Notes under the pieces: model-generated
The model's database searches: none
Told to the model about the DNA's origin: nothing
The model's input: the letters and a program-made list of their open reading frames with translations, nothing else
Part shown: piece by piece, positions 53,952 through 61,784 of the stretch
How the letters are laid out: every line of letters starts with the position of its first letter
How positions within the stretch are numbered: the stretch's first letter is position 1
NCBI RefSeq assembly: GCF_000513855.1
Contig: NZ_KI911318.1
Coordinates: 204,087-268,086, forward strand
From: Desulfurococcus amylolyticus Z-533
GTDB lineage: Archaea > Thermoproteota > Thermoprotei_A > Sulfolobales > Desulfurococcaceae
Direction of reading: 5' to 3'
Length of the DNA stretch: 64,000 nt
Program-made: the position numbers and the translations under genes

Positions 53952-54137
53952 GTTCAGGCCTCATATAGGTTTATATAAGCTTGTTTCATCCCCTCGTTTT
54001 TGTTCCTCCTGCATCCTGCTTGGGCTTGCAGAGTGCTTCAGGAATAGATTCATACATGCGATTACATTCTTCAATAAAAGAATTTTGATAGTAAACCCTA
54101 GTAAACCTATATGAAAGCGGAAACAGCATACCGAGGC
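53952..54137 (+). repeat. Dispersed decayed repeat, copy 3
   Basis: Starts GTTCAGGCCTCATATAGGTTT and ends AAACCTATATGAAAGCGG...CATACCGAGGC, sharing both ends and the interior (TTTCATCCCCTCG, CCTGCATCC, AGAGTGCTTCAGGAATAGATTCA) with copy 2 at 45613. The last base is the first base of the rpo12 stop codon (read on the minus strand), so the repeat abuts this essential gene exactly. Confidence 0.65.
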
Positions 54138-54286
54138 TAAGTAGCTTTAATGATTCTGTATGGTCTTGCAACCTTGTATACTATCTCATACGTGCAGTTA
54201 GGGCATTTAACTTGTTTACCGAAGATCCTCCTCATCTCCTCCTCGTCGAATACATACCCGCATCTACCACACTTATATTTAACCAT
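54137..54286 (-). CDS. rpo12: DNA-directed RNA polymerase subunit Rpo12 (RpoP)
   Basis: 49-aa zinc-ribbon subunit of archaeal RNA polymerase, equivalent to eukaryotic Rpb12. MVKYKCGRCGYVFDEEEM with CxxC, then KCPNCTYEIVYKVARPY with the second CxxC, and a basic end. I start it at the ATG at 54286; the longer open frame upstream to 54598 is antisense to aIF1 and is not real. Divergent from aif1. Confidence 0.9.
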   Translation of the reverse strand: MVKYKCGRCGYVFDEEEMRRIFGKQVKCPNCTYEIVYKVARPYRIIKAT

Positions 54287-54383
54287 GCCAGCCCACCATA
54301 CACCAGTATAATGTTCAAAGACTTTAAAACCTCCCTCTACATATTTTCTAATTGGAATCTTTGAGTTGGTGATGGAGTAGGCA

Positions 54384-54701
54384 ATGGATGAGAAGATAGA
54401 TGAATCAATATGCGGTGGGCTACCACCAGAGCTCTGTGAGCAATCAGGAATAGAGCAGTCGCTTGTCAAGATAAGGCTTGATACGAGAAAATTCGGTAAG
54501 GCAGTAACCATTATAGATGGATTACCAAACGATAAGGAATTCCTCAAGCAAGTTGCGAAAGCATTGAAGACGAAGCTAGCTACTGGCGGCACATTCAAAG
54601 AGGGGAGGATAGAGCTCCAGGGAGATCACAGGCATCGAGTAAAACAGATCCTGATAGAGGAATTCGGGATACCTCCTGAAAACATATTGGTTATAGACTA
54701 G
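54384..54701 (+). CDS. Translation initiation factor aIF1 (SUI1)
   Basis: 105 aa. SUI1 domain from about residue 25: LVKIRLDTRKFGKAVTIIDGL, LKQVAKALKTKLATGGTFKEGRIELQGDHRHRVKQIL. It helps select the start codon on the small ribosomal subunit. The N-terminal CGGLPPELC extension, with two cysteines, is seen in several archaeal aIF1 proteins. Its promoter is shared with rpo12. Confidence 0.94.
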   Translation: MDEKIDESICGGLPPELCEQSGIEQSLVKIRLDTRKFGKAVTIIDGLPNDKEFLKQVAKALKTKLATGGTFKEGRIELQGDHRHRVKQILIEEFGIPPENILVID

Positions 54702-54823
54702 GGTTGAAATACTGAACAAACTATTTTTAACCCACCCTACGTTATCCACCACTTAATAATTCAGTTTTCTAGAGATATTAAAGTTATCTATAAATCCACA
54801 GTAGCCTGAGAAATATCTGTGGT

Positions 54824-55783
54824 TTATTCATACTCTAGTCCGAGTATTTTCGCGAGTTCCTTATACCTGTTCCTTACAGTTACCTCTGTCACCCCTGCCA
54901 CATGTGCTATCTCTTTCTGAGTTCTCTTCTCTCCCAGCTGTTCAGCAGCGATGTATACTGCTGCAGCTGCTAATCCGGCTGGGTCCTTTCCACCCGTGAC
55001 ACCTTGTTCCTTCGCCTTATTAATTATCTCGATAGCTATTTTAACTGCTTGTCCGGGAAGCCCTAATCCATGTACAATCCTAGGGACGTAGTCCACTGGA
55101 TCGGTTGTAGTAACTTTTATACGTAGCTCCCTTAATAGGAGCCTATAGCATCTGGCTATCTCCTTCCTGTTCACCCTGGTATGTCTTGTTATCTCATCAA
55201 GTGAACGTGGTACCTTCATTTCTCTGCATGCAAGATATATTGTAGCGGCTATTATACTCTCAATACTTCTGCCTCTAACTATTCCTTTTTCAACTGCATT
55301 ACGATATATTCTAGCTGCCTCTTCCTTAACGTACGAGGGCAGATTCAATATATCTGATAACCGATCCAGCTCGTTCATTGCTTGTGCTAGGTTCCTTTCA
55401 ACACTAGTTGTTATCCTCGTTCTTGCCTGCCACTTCCTTAGCTTAACCAGCTCATGTTTTTTCTCTGTCAGTCTTCTACCCGCCGCATCCCTATCTGTGT
55501 AATCAATCGTTGTCGTAAACCCCATGTCATGGACTGTAGCTGTGACCGGGCCACCTGTCCTCGCGCGTCTACCCCTCTCCTCTGATGTAAAAGCCCTCCA
55601 TTCAGGCCTCTCATCTATCACTTTCTCCTCTATTACCTCGCCGGTGTCGTGGCACACGTATTCCCCGTGTGTTGTATCATATACTATCTTGTCCTGAGGA
55701 CACTTAGGCTTCTTTGACTCACTATCCATGGATGACTCAGGAGATGATGCAGTGGAATCTATAAACATTGTTAAAACACCCAT
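54824..55783 (-). CDS. tfb: Transcription initiation factor IIB (TFB)
   Basis: Bridges TBP at the TATA box and RNA polymerase. 319 aa. The N-terminal ribbon near residues 28-50 ([26 protein letters not shown]) has only two of the four usual zinc Cys, the others read as Asp and Thr/Gly; I recall similar loss in Sulfolobales TFB. The B-finger [14 protein letters not shown] and two cyclin folds follow ([20 protein letters not shown] ... and [34 protein letters not shown]). The start at 55783 may be a few codons early (an ATG lies at residue 6). Confidence 0.94.
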   Translation of the reverse strand: MGVLTMFIDSTASSPESSMDSESKKPKCPQDKIVYDTTHGEYVCHDTGEVIEEKVIDERPEWRAFTSEERGRRARTGGPVTATVHDMGFTTTIDYTDRDAAGRRLTEKKHELVKLRKWQARTRITTSVERNLAQAMNELDRLSDILNLPSYVKEEAARIYRNAVEKGIVRGRSIESIIAATIYLACREMKVPRSLDEITRHTRVNRKEIARCYRLLLRELRIKVTTTDPVDYVPRIVHGLGLPGQAVKIAIEIINKAKEQGVTGGKDPAGLAAAAVYIAAEQLGEKRTQKEIAHVAGVTEVTVRNRYKELAKILGLEYE

Positions 55784-55951
55784 TAAGGTGCATACAAATA
55801 TTCCTTATGAATATACCTTTATAAATCTTGCGGTAGACTTAAAAAACCCTTCATCGAACCCATTTATAAAGAGTTAAGGTTGAAAATCCTGATGAAGGGG
55901 AAACATTTCACCTAATAATATTATTTAACACCATCCACTACTTCGAGGGAG

Positions 55952-56036
55952 TGCGGGGGGTGGGATTTGAACCCACGCAGGCCTACGCCATCGGGTCCTA
56001 AGCCCGACCCCTTTGGCCAAGCTCGGGCACCCCCGC
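55952..56036 (-). tRNA. tRNA-Leu (TAG)
   Basis: Acceptor GCGGGGG/CCCCCGC, discriminator A. Class II with a long variable arm (TGGCGTAGGCCTGC). Anticodon stem TCGGG/CCCGA with loop CTTAGGA, anticodon TAG. T arm GTGGG-TTCAAAT-CCCAC. No intron and no encoded CCA. Confidence 0.95.
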
Positions 56037-56107
56037 ACCATTATTTCACAATTATTCGTGACACGGTTTTAAATCTGTTCATAGATGCTGGAACGGGACT
56101 TAATGAT

Positions 56108-56275
56108 CTAATGCGAGTAGTCTTTTTCAAGCAGTAGTTCCTCATCGATCTCTAAGCCATTAATTGATTCGTAGAGATGTGTGACTATTACAAGACCTGG
56201 TACCCTTATGTTTGAATCGATTGAATAATTTTTATCACGAATTCCCTTCTTTCCTTATCCAGATATGTAAGTGGT
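56108..56275 (-). pseudogene. Possible decayed gene between tRNA-Leu and tRNA-Ser
   Basis: Two protein-like segments in different minus-strand frames: PLTYLDKERREFVIKIIQSIQ (about 56275-56210) and then IRVPGLVIVTHLYESINGLEI to DYSH (about 56222-56108). They look like one gene with a frameshift. Family unknown. Its place between tRNA genes makes an integrated-element remnant possible, but nothing proves it. Confidence 0.25.
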
Positions 56276-56337
56276 TTATCAGGGTAATATAATTATCGGG
56301 GCTTGATTTAAACTACTTATCCACTCCTGTTTGAAGA

Positions 56338-56447
56338 CGCCGGGGGCGGGATTTGAACCCGCGCGCCCCGTGAAGGGGCAGTGGGTCTCCCACGTGTAGC
56401 CGGAAAGGTCTCGAGCCCACCCCCTTAGACCGCTCGGGCACCCCGGC
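56338..56447 (-). tRNA. tRNA-Ser (CGA) with a 23-nt intron
   Basis: Acceptor GCCGGGG/CCCCGGC with discriminator G, as usual for archaeal Ser. Long variable arm with stem GCCCC/GGGGC. Anticodon stem GTGGG/CCCAC with loop CTCGAG+A, anticodon CGA. The insertion ACCTTTCCGGCTACACGTGGGAG (23 nt) lies after position 37. T arm GCGGG-TTCAAAT-CCCGC. Confidence 0.93.
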
Positions 56448-56608
56448 ACCATTAGAAAAATATAGTTAAAGAGGGTTTAAATTTCATTGAAACCGGATGC
56501 CGGATGCCCCTCGTAGCCAGGGGACTCTTCATCTCTCAGAGGGTAGTCTCCCGACGGGTTTTCATCGGGGCATTATTATATATAGTTAAGGAGGCTTATT
56601 TTTAATGA

Positions 56609-58201
56609 CTAATGGCTTGTGGATTCCACGAAATATTTATACACTGGACTCGGCTTTAATGGGTTGCTCTTGAACTCTGGATGGGCTTGCGTCCCATAGT
56701 AGAATACATTACTGTCTTTTAACTCTATTATCTCAGCATATCCCTCCTCACTCCAACCAGTTATTCTTAGCCCGGTTTTCTCGAGCATATCGATATATTT
56801 CTGGTTTAACCCGTAGCGGTGTCTATGCCTCTCAAACACTTCTCTAACACCGTAGATCTTCCAGGCCAGGCTACCTGGCTCGATCACTATTTTTCTACTG
56901 CCAAGCCTCAGTGTTCCACCAAACTGGTTCAGGTTCCTTTGCTCCGGGAGGATATCTATTACAGGGTGGGGTGTGGAAGGATCTAGCTCGCTACTGTTAG
57001 CGTTCTCCAATCCAGCCATGTTTCTAGCGGCCTCCACGACCATCAACTGCATACCGAAGCATATTCCTAGAAGCGGCTTACCGGCTTCACGGAATGCCTT
57101 GATGACACGTATCTTGCCCTCGCTTCCACGGCGCCCGAAGCCGGGGAGTATCACAGCCCCATCAGCCTTCAATATCTCCTCAACTGACACCTTGCCTGCC
57201 TCTATCTCTGAGGCTTCAAACCACTGGAGCTCAATCCTCGTGTTGCTCCATATGCCTGCATGCCGTAAAGCCTCAACAATGCTTATATAGCTATCCCTTA
57301 TCTTAGTGTATTTGCCAACCATAGCTATCCTAGCTACGTGTGAAGCATTTGAATATTTTTCCACGATCTCAACCCATCGGGTTAGATCCGGTTCCCTATA
57401 TTCTAATCCAAGCCTTGAGGCAAGGTATCTTGATAAACCCTCGCTATGCAAGACCAGTGGAACCCTATATACTAGGTCCACATCCGGGTTGCTGAAGACG
57501 GCTTCGACGGGTATGTTGCCGAATAACGCGATCTTGTATCTCGCCTCTGGGTCCAGGGGTCTGGTGGATCTAGCCACCACGATATCTGGCTGTATACCTA
57601 TACGTCTAAGCTCCTGTATACTGTGTTGAATAGGTTTGGTCTTGATCTCACCGCTTGATAACACAGGTGCCAGGGCAACATGCATGTAAAGCGTGTTCGA
57701 GGCCCCCTCCTCAAACCTCATTTGTCTAGCTGCTTCTAGGAACGGCAGTCCTTCTATATCTCCCACGGTACCCCCTATCTCGACTATTGCTATATCAGCG
57801 CCCTGCTCCTTCGTAACCTCCCGTATTCTCTCCTTGATCTCATTGGTTACATGGGGTATTATCTGGACGCATTGCCCCAGATACTCTCCTTTCCTCTCCT
57901 TAGATATTACGCTATAGTATATCTGTCCCGATGTAATATTATTTTTCCTAGATAACTCTATACCCAGGAACCTCTCGTAGTGCCCTATATCTAGATCAGT
58001 CTCCCCGCCATCCTCGGTGACAAATACCTCGCCATGCATATAGGGGTTCATTGTTCCAGCATCCACGTTTAAGTAGGGGTCTATCTTTATAGCTGTAACC
58101 CTGTAGCCCATAGACTTTAAGAGTAGACCTGTTGATGCTGCCACGATGCCTTTTCCAAGCCCGGATAGTACTCCTCCAGTTACAAAGACGTATTTAACCA
58201 T
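56609..58201 (-). CDS. pyrG: CTP synthase
   Basis: Makes CTP from UTP, ATP and glutamine. 530 aa. Synthetase domain: KYVFVTGGVLSGLGKGIVAAS, IKIDPYLNVDAGTMNPYMHGEVFVTEDGGETDLDIGHYERF, VEIGGTVGDIEGLPF. Glutaminase domain: GAVILPGFGRRGSEGKI, PLLGICFGMQLMVVEAARN (nucleophile Cys) and YYGTQAHPEFKS with the catalytic His and Glu. Intact, normal length. Confidence 0.96.
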   Translation of the reverse strand: MVKYVFVTGGVLSGLGKGIVAASTGLLLKSMGYRVTAIKIDPYLNVDAGTMNPYMHGEVFVTEDGGETDLDIGHYERFLGIELSRKNNITSGQIYYSVISKERKGEYLGQCVQIIPHVTNEIKERIREVTKEQGADIAIVEIGGTVGDIEGLPFLEAARQMRFEEGASNTLYMHVALAPVLSSGEIKTKPIQHSIQELRRIGIQPDIVVARSTRPLDPEARYKIALFGNIPVEAVFSNPDVDLVYRVPLVLHSEGLSRYLASRLGLEYREPDLTRWVEIVEKYSNASHVARIAMVGKYTKIRDSYISIVEALRHAGIWSNTRIELQWFEASEIEAGKVSVEEILKADGAVILPGFGRRGSEGKIRVIKAFREAGKPLLGICFGMQLMVVEAARNMAGLENANSSELDPSTPHPVIDILPEQRNLNQFGGTLRLGSRKIVIEPGSLAWKIYGVREVFERHRHRYGLNQKYIDMLEKTGLRITGWSEEGYAEIIELKDSNVFYYGTQAHPEFKSNPLKPSPVYKYFVESTSH

Positions 58202-58261
58202 GGTGCCCGCTTCAACATAATAAATACATGGCTTAAAAATATTTAATTAACAGGGGGATAG

Positions 58262-58813
58262 ATGGTGCCTCAGAAGGTTAAGACTAGGTATATATCCTGG
58301 AGCATGCTGCATGAATCGCTGAAGAACCTAGCTGAGAAAATAAGTAGCGAATACACTGCAGACACTATTATAGCGATAGCGAAGGGCGGGTTGATACCGG
58401 CCAGGATCCTCGTGGATCTGCTTGGAATAGATGAAATGGGCTTTATAGAGGTTAAATTTTACAGGGGGATAGCGGAAACACGTGAGAAACCATATGTTAC
58501 CTTCACAGCCCTTCCCCAGCTAGATAATAAGAGAATCATCATTCTAGACGATATAGTTGATACCGGCAGGACCCTACAAGTAGCCGCTGATGTGTTAAGT
58601 AGATTTAAATATAGAGATATGAAATTCGCCACACTCTATGTGAAGCCGTGGAGCACTATAATGCCCGACTATTATAGTGAAATCGTGGATGAATGGATTA
58701 TATTTCCATGGGAAATATGTGAATCCATTAGGGAGAATGCTGAATTAAAAGGAGTGGATGTGGGGGGAATACTTGACTACTGTAAGAGGAAGCATGGTTC
58801 CCAGGGTCTTTGA
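58262..58813 (+). CDS. Purine phosphoribosyltransferase-family protein
   Basis: 183 aa, type I PRTase fold. PRPP loop RIIILDDIVDTGRTL (residues 91-105); pyrophosphate-loop region IAIAKGGLIPARIL (38-51). The C-terminal hood ends DYYSEIVDEWIIFPWE, a pattern of archaeal and bacterial xanthine/hypoxanthine PRTases (COG2236). Base specificity unknown. Divergent from pyrG, 60 bp apart, so both nucleotide genes share a promoter region. Confidence 0.87.
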   Translation: MVPQKVKTRYISWSMLHESLKNLAEKISSEYTADTIIAIAKGGLIPARILVDLLGIDEMGFIEVKFYRGIAETREKPYVTFTALPQLDNKRIIILDDIVDTGRTLQVAADVLSRFKYRDMKFATLYVKPWSTIMPDYYSEIVDEWIIFPWEICESIRENAELKGVDVGGILDYCKRKHGSQGL

Positions 58814-58844
58814 GTTAGAGTCGGCTTGGAAACCAGAATCATGA

Positions 58845-59564
58845 TCACGGTTCAACACTGAAGTATAGCCTCTTCTTATTCTTACCCTTGTTCTCGACTC
58901 TAAGTAATTTGATCACGCCAATTTCACCAGTCGACTTGACATGTGGTCCTCCATCAGCTTGTATATCTACTCCCGGTATTTCAACGATTCTTAGCTTCTC
59001 TACTTCAGGGGGCATTTTACTAGCTAGCTTAACAACTCCCGGTATTCTCAGGGCCTCCTCTCTGGGTAACCAATATATTTTGACCTCAATATTTCTTGCT
59101 ACCACTTCGTTCGCCTTCTTCACGGCTTCCTCGAATATTTCACGACTGAACTCTGTTAAACTGTAATCATCGTACCCGTATTCAGGCGTGATGTTCCCGC
59201 CTGTGATTAATGCATTGTAATTAGTATACATTATAGCGGATAATATATGGGCAGCCGTATGAAGCCTCATAAGCCTATACCTCCTTTCCCAATCTAAAAC
59301 TAGTTTAACGCTTGATCCAGGTTGAGGAAGTAGCGATGCATTGTCAACCTCGTGGGCTACATCCCCGGACTCCTTATCATAATATACATTTACAACCCTC
59401 ACCATCCCCTCATTGAAAACCATGTAACCAGTATCGTTTTCAACGCCTCCACTGCGTGGATGGAATATTGTCTTATCAAGGAATACCCTGCTTCCCTTAA
59501 TGGCTTTAATAGTGGCCATATATTCTTTCAAATACGGGTCGCCCTGATACACAAGCTCAGTCAA
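58845..59564 (-). CDS. alaX: AlaX-type alanyl-tRNA editing protein
   Basis: Free-standing editing domain that removes Ser or Gly from mischarged tRNA-Ala. 239 aa: N-terminal beta-barrel part (FLDKTIFHPRSGGVENDTGYMV) and the editing domain with RLHTAAHILSAI (HxxxH zinc motif) and GVDIQADGGPHVKSTGEIG (third ligand His; the usual Cys position reads Asp/Gly). Length matches the AlaX-M form. Single gene. Confidence 0.9.
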   Translation of the reverse strand: MTELVYQGDPYLKEYMATIKAIKGSRVFLDKTIFHPRSGGVENDTGYMVFNEGMVRVVNVYYDKESGDVAHEVDNASLLPQPGSSVKLVLDWERRYRLMRLHTAAHILSAIMYTNYNALITGGNITPEYGYDDYSLTEFSREIFEEAVKKANEVVARNIEVKIYWLPREEALRIPGVVKLASKMPPEVEKLRIVEIPGVDIQADGGPHVKSTGEIGVIKLLRVENKGKNKKRLYFSVEP

Positions 59565-59611
59565 AACGTATCAACCCCAACCATTATTACTAAATGATGA
59601 GTAATAAAAGG

Positions 59612-59700
59612 TAGCCGGGCGGGGATTCGAACCCCGGTCACGGGGTTTCCTCCCGTGTGGGACCAAAGCCCCGCATCCTTGGCCGCTAGACGACCCGGCT
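59612..59700 (-). tRNA. tRNA-Gln (TTG) with a 16-nt intron
   Basis: Acceptor AGCCGGG/CCCGGCT, discriminator A. Anticodon stem CGGGG/CCCCG with loop CTTTGG+A, anticodon TTG. The 16-nt insertion TCCCACACGGGAGGAA follows position 37. T arm CGGGG-TTCGAAT-CCCCG. No encoded CCA. Confidence 0.92.
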
Positions 59701-59844
59701 CCCTCAAGAATACATAGATTAAAAGCAGGGAGTTTTAAACTTAAAATTATTCCTATTCCTGTTCCTGATGTTAGACTAACAGGCTAGGGATGTAACAGTT
59801 ATCCCGGGGATCAGTTGGCTGAAAATATTTCATGGAGACGTCCA

Positions 59845-60005
59845 ACCTCCTCCCCGCCCTAAAGGGCGGGGATTCTTGCAGGGTGGTTTGGGGCTTCATT
59901 CCAGGCTCTTACCTGGTTTAGCCCCGCGCCCGGTCTCGGGCGCGTTACCCCTACCCAGCTTAACGCGGGGCTCGGGGCTATGAATGCTGAGTATCATTGC
60001 CCGGG
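59845..60005 (-). pseudogene. 3' end remnant of an IS605-type tnpB with right-end hairpin (copy D)
   Basis: On the minus strand a frame reads MILSIHSPEPRVKLGRGNAPETGRGAKPGKSLE and stops, in the style of archaeal TnpB tails. Within it GCGCCCG-AGAC-CGGGCGC is a perfect 7-bp stem. About 45 bp further on lies CCCCGCCCTTTAGGGCGGGG (59853-59872), the best preserved right-end hairpin in the window, followed by AGGAGGTTGGACGTC. The catalytic part of tnpB is missing. The block has the shape of an omega-RNA scaffold next to a right end. Confidence 0.55.
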
Positions 60006-60122
60006 AACACAGATATTCAATCCCACACACCCATCACACATTGCTTGAGAGTAGTTCCCGAGACTCAAAAACACGAAACCCATCACCAAAACAGTATACA
60101 AGGATACAGAGCCCACAAATCT

Positions 60123-60160
60123 TCATCCCCGCATCAAAGAGGCGAGACTTTCAATTGTAA
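60123..60160 (-). repeat. Degenerate right-end motif, copy E
   Basis: CTTCATCCCCGCATCAAAGAGGCGAGACTTTCAATTGTAAAG. It keeps the CCCCGC..CAAAG..GCG outline of the hairpin and the best TTTCAATTGTAAAG tail. Same orientation as copies A to D. Between copy D's block and the exonuclease gene nothing else is recognisable. Confidence 0.45.
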
Positions 60161-60297
60161 AGATCCTTGATGACCCTCAAGGTTTGAGTACTGAAGATGG
60201 AGAACGGTTTCGGTGACCCATATTATAGGGGGGCGCCATCCCCAATAAAGATATGTTTAGGTAGTTCTGGGATCTATTCAAAGGATAAAGGGCGATA

Positions 60298-60876
60298 TTG
60301 TTGACTCTATGCTACTTTGATATTGAGACAACCGGTAACAATCCATTCCTACATAAGATTATAACAATCCAGTATCAGTGTCTAAGCAAGCCGGATTTAA
60401 CTCCAATTGGAGACCTTGAAATACTTAGGGAGTGGGTTAATGGAGAGGAGGGTATTATAAGGAATTTCCTAAGTTATAGCAGGTTATTAATAGAAACCTT
60501 TGAATTTATACCCATAGGCTTAAACATATTCTTCGACCTCATGTTTCTATACTACAGGACTAAGCTCCTAAACCCAGAGCTTGTTAAAATTACATTTGAG
60601 GAATTTATATATAACAAGCCATTCATAGACTTAAAGCCGATACTGGTAATAATGAACGATTTTGAGTTTAAAGAGCTATCTAAACCAGTTAAAGACAGAG
60701 TGTACGAGAAAACAAAGATAACTGGTAGAGATATACCTAGTCTCTATGTTGAGAATAAATATGAAGAGATTGAAAACTACGTGAAAGCGGAAGCAGAAGA
60801 GGTAATCAAGCTGATAAGGGAAGTATATAGAGTACTAAATGGATTAAAGCCGGCTAGAGCCATGAAACCGGGGTAG
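60298..60876 (+). CDS. DnaQ-like 3'-5' exonuclease domain protein
   Basis: 192 aa. LCYFDIETTGNNPFLHKIITIQYQ carries the first acidic pair (DxE) of DEDD exonucleases, GLNIFFDLMFLYYRTKL the second (N-x3-D), while the third and fourth acids could be in ENYVKAEAEEVIKLI. A role in DNA repair or RNA trimming is possible. TTG start; richer in A and T than neighbours and flanked by tnpB-element remnants, so it may be accessory cargo. Confidence 0.7.
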   Translation: MLTLCYFDIETTGNNPFLHKIITIQYQCLSKPDLTPIGDLEILREWVNGEEGIIRNFLSYSRLLIETFEFIPIGLNIFFDLMFLYYRTKLLNPELVKITFEEFIYNKPFIDLKPILVIMNDFEFKELSKPVKDRVYEKTKITGRDIPSLYVENKYEEIENYVKAEAEEVIKLIREVYRVLNGLKPARAMKPG

Positions 60877-61021
60877 TCCATTGATCTGGGAAACTTATTC
60901 TTTTACAGATACTGTTAACTAGGTTTCCCACGAGTTCCCTCTCCTGCCAGACCTTCTCTGCAGTGCTATCCATACAGCATGATAGTGCATTAATCGCATG
61001 GTAGAATTCTTGGTTAGTCAT
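60854..61021 (-). CDS. Possible small protein, 55 aa
   Basis: Frame MTNQEFYHAINALSCCMDST ... ending TTPVSWL, unknown family, with Cys-Cys. It overlaps the exonuclease gene end by 23 bp on the other strand. An AT-rich TATA-like element (about 61033-61048, CTTAAAATATATTAAT on the minus strand) lies 12-27 bp before the ATG, as expected for a leaderless archaeal gene. The rest of the 300-bp gap up to 61175 shows nothing. Confidence 0.4.
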   Translation of the reverse strand: MTNQEFYHAINALSCCMDSTAEKVWQERELVGNLVNSICKRISFPDQWTTPVSWL

Positions 61022-61175
61022 TAGCGGCTTATATTAATATATTTTAAGGCTAAGATGCTATAAGTCTATCTAGTACCCGCGAACCAGTTCAACGAGTGTT
61101 ATCGACTGTAAAGCCCTGGAGGAGCTCGGTTGCCTGTTGATAAGGTATACGGTTTCAAGTGTTAAGAGTGGATTC

Positions 61176-61784
61176 CTATATATTCGTTGAAAGTGTTGAG
61201 ACTCTTTCAGCGTGATCCACTATTCTCTCTATATGTCTTAAAACAAGTAATGCTATCGCATCAACGTTGTTGATTACTTTATTGGCTGATATCTTCTCTA
61301 ACTGCTTAATATATAGTTTATCTGATTCCACGCCGAGCCTCCTCACCTCTTCAATACACCAAGTACAGTTCTCAAAGTATGCTTTGTAAGACTTCTCTAC
61401 TGCTTCAACAGCTATTTTCAGCCCTGGCTCTACTAGATCCCTTAACTCCGGTGTTGATAGTCTAACGCCTTTCTTATCGGTTAGGAATATCTCTCTAGCA
61501 TATCTACCGAACCGGTATATATCGTAGACCAGGTATAGTAGATTACTTGCCTCAACGAGTTCTAAGCCTAGCGGCTGGTTTCTAGCTATGAAGACTAGTA
61601 TGTTATTTATTAACTCGATACGCGAGATAGATATCACTTCAATCTTTTCATTCAGCTCCTTCTCTAATACTTCTCTACTATCCTTATCTGAGTCAAGTAG
61701 CTTCATTAAGTCCCTGATTACTTCTAGTGCTTCGAGATATAGTTTTGCCACCTGGTTCCTCAACCTAAGTAGATCCGGATTCAC
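61176..61784 (-). CDS. PhoU-like phosphate regulator
   Basis: 202-aa helical protein following pstB with no gap (GTG start right after the pstB TAA). The helical pattern (LYLEALEVIRDLMKLLDSDKDSREVLEKEL, VEKSYKAYFENCTWCIEEVRRL, ALLVLRHIERIVDHAERVSTL) and the RHIERIxDHAxxI-type ending are those of PhoU, which restrains phosphate uptake through PstB. More divergent than bacterial PhoU. Confidence 0.8.
   Translation of the reverse strand: MNPDLLRLRNQVAKLYLEALEVIRDLMKLLDSDKDSREVLEKELNEKIEVISISRIELINNILVFIARNQPLGLELVEASNLLYLVYDIYRFGRYAREIFLTDKKGVRLSTPELRDLVEPGLKIAVEAVEKSYKAYFENCTWCIEEVRRLGVESDKLYIKQLEKISANKVINNVDAIALLVLRHIERIVDHAERVSTLSTNI

Noticed and set aside
54287-54598. Upstream extension of the rpo12 reading frame on the minus strand
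   Set aside because: The extension is antisense to aIF1 and has no family similarity; the 49-aa product from 54286 is exactly Rpo12.
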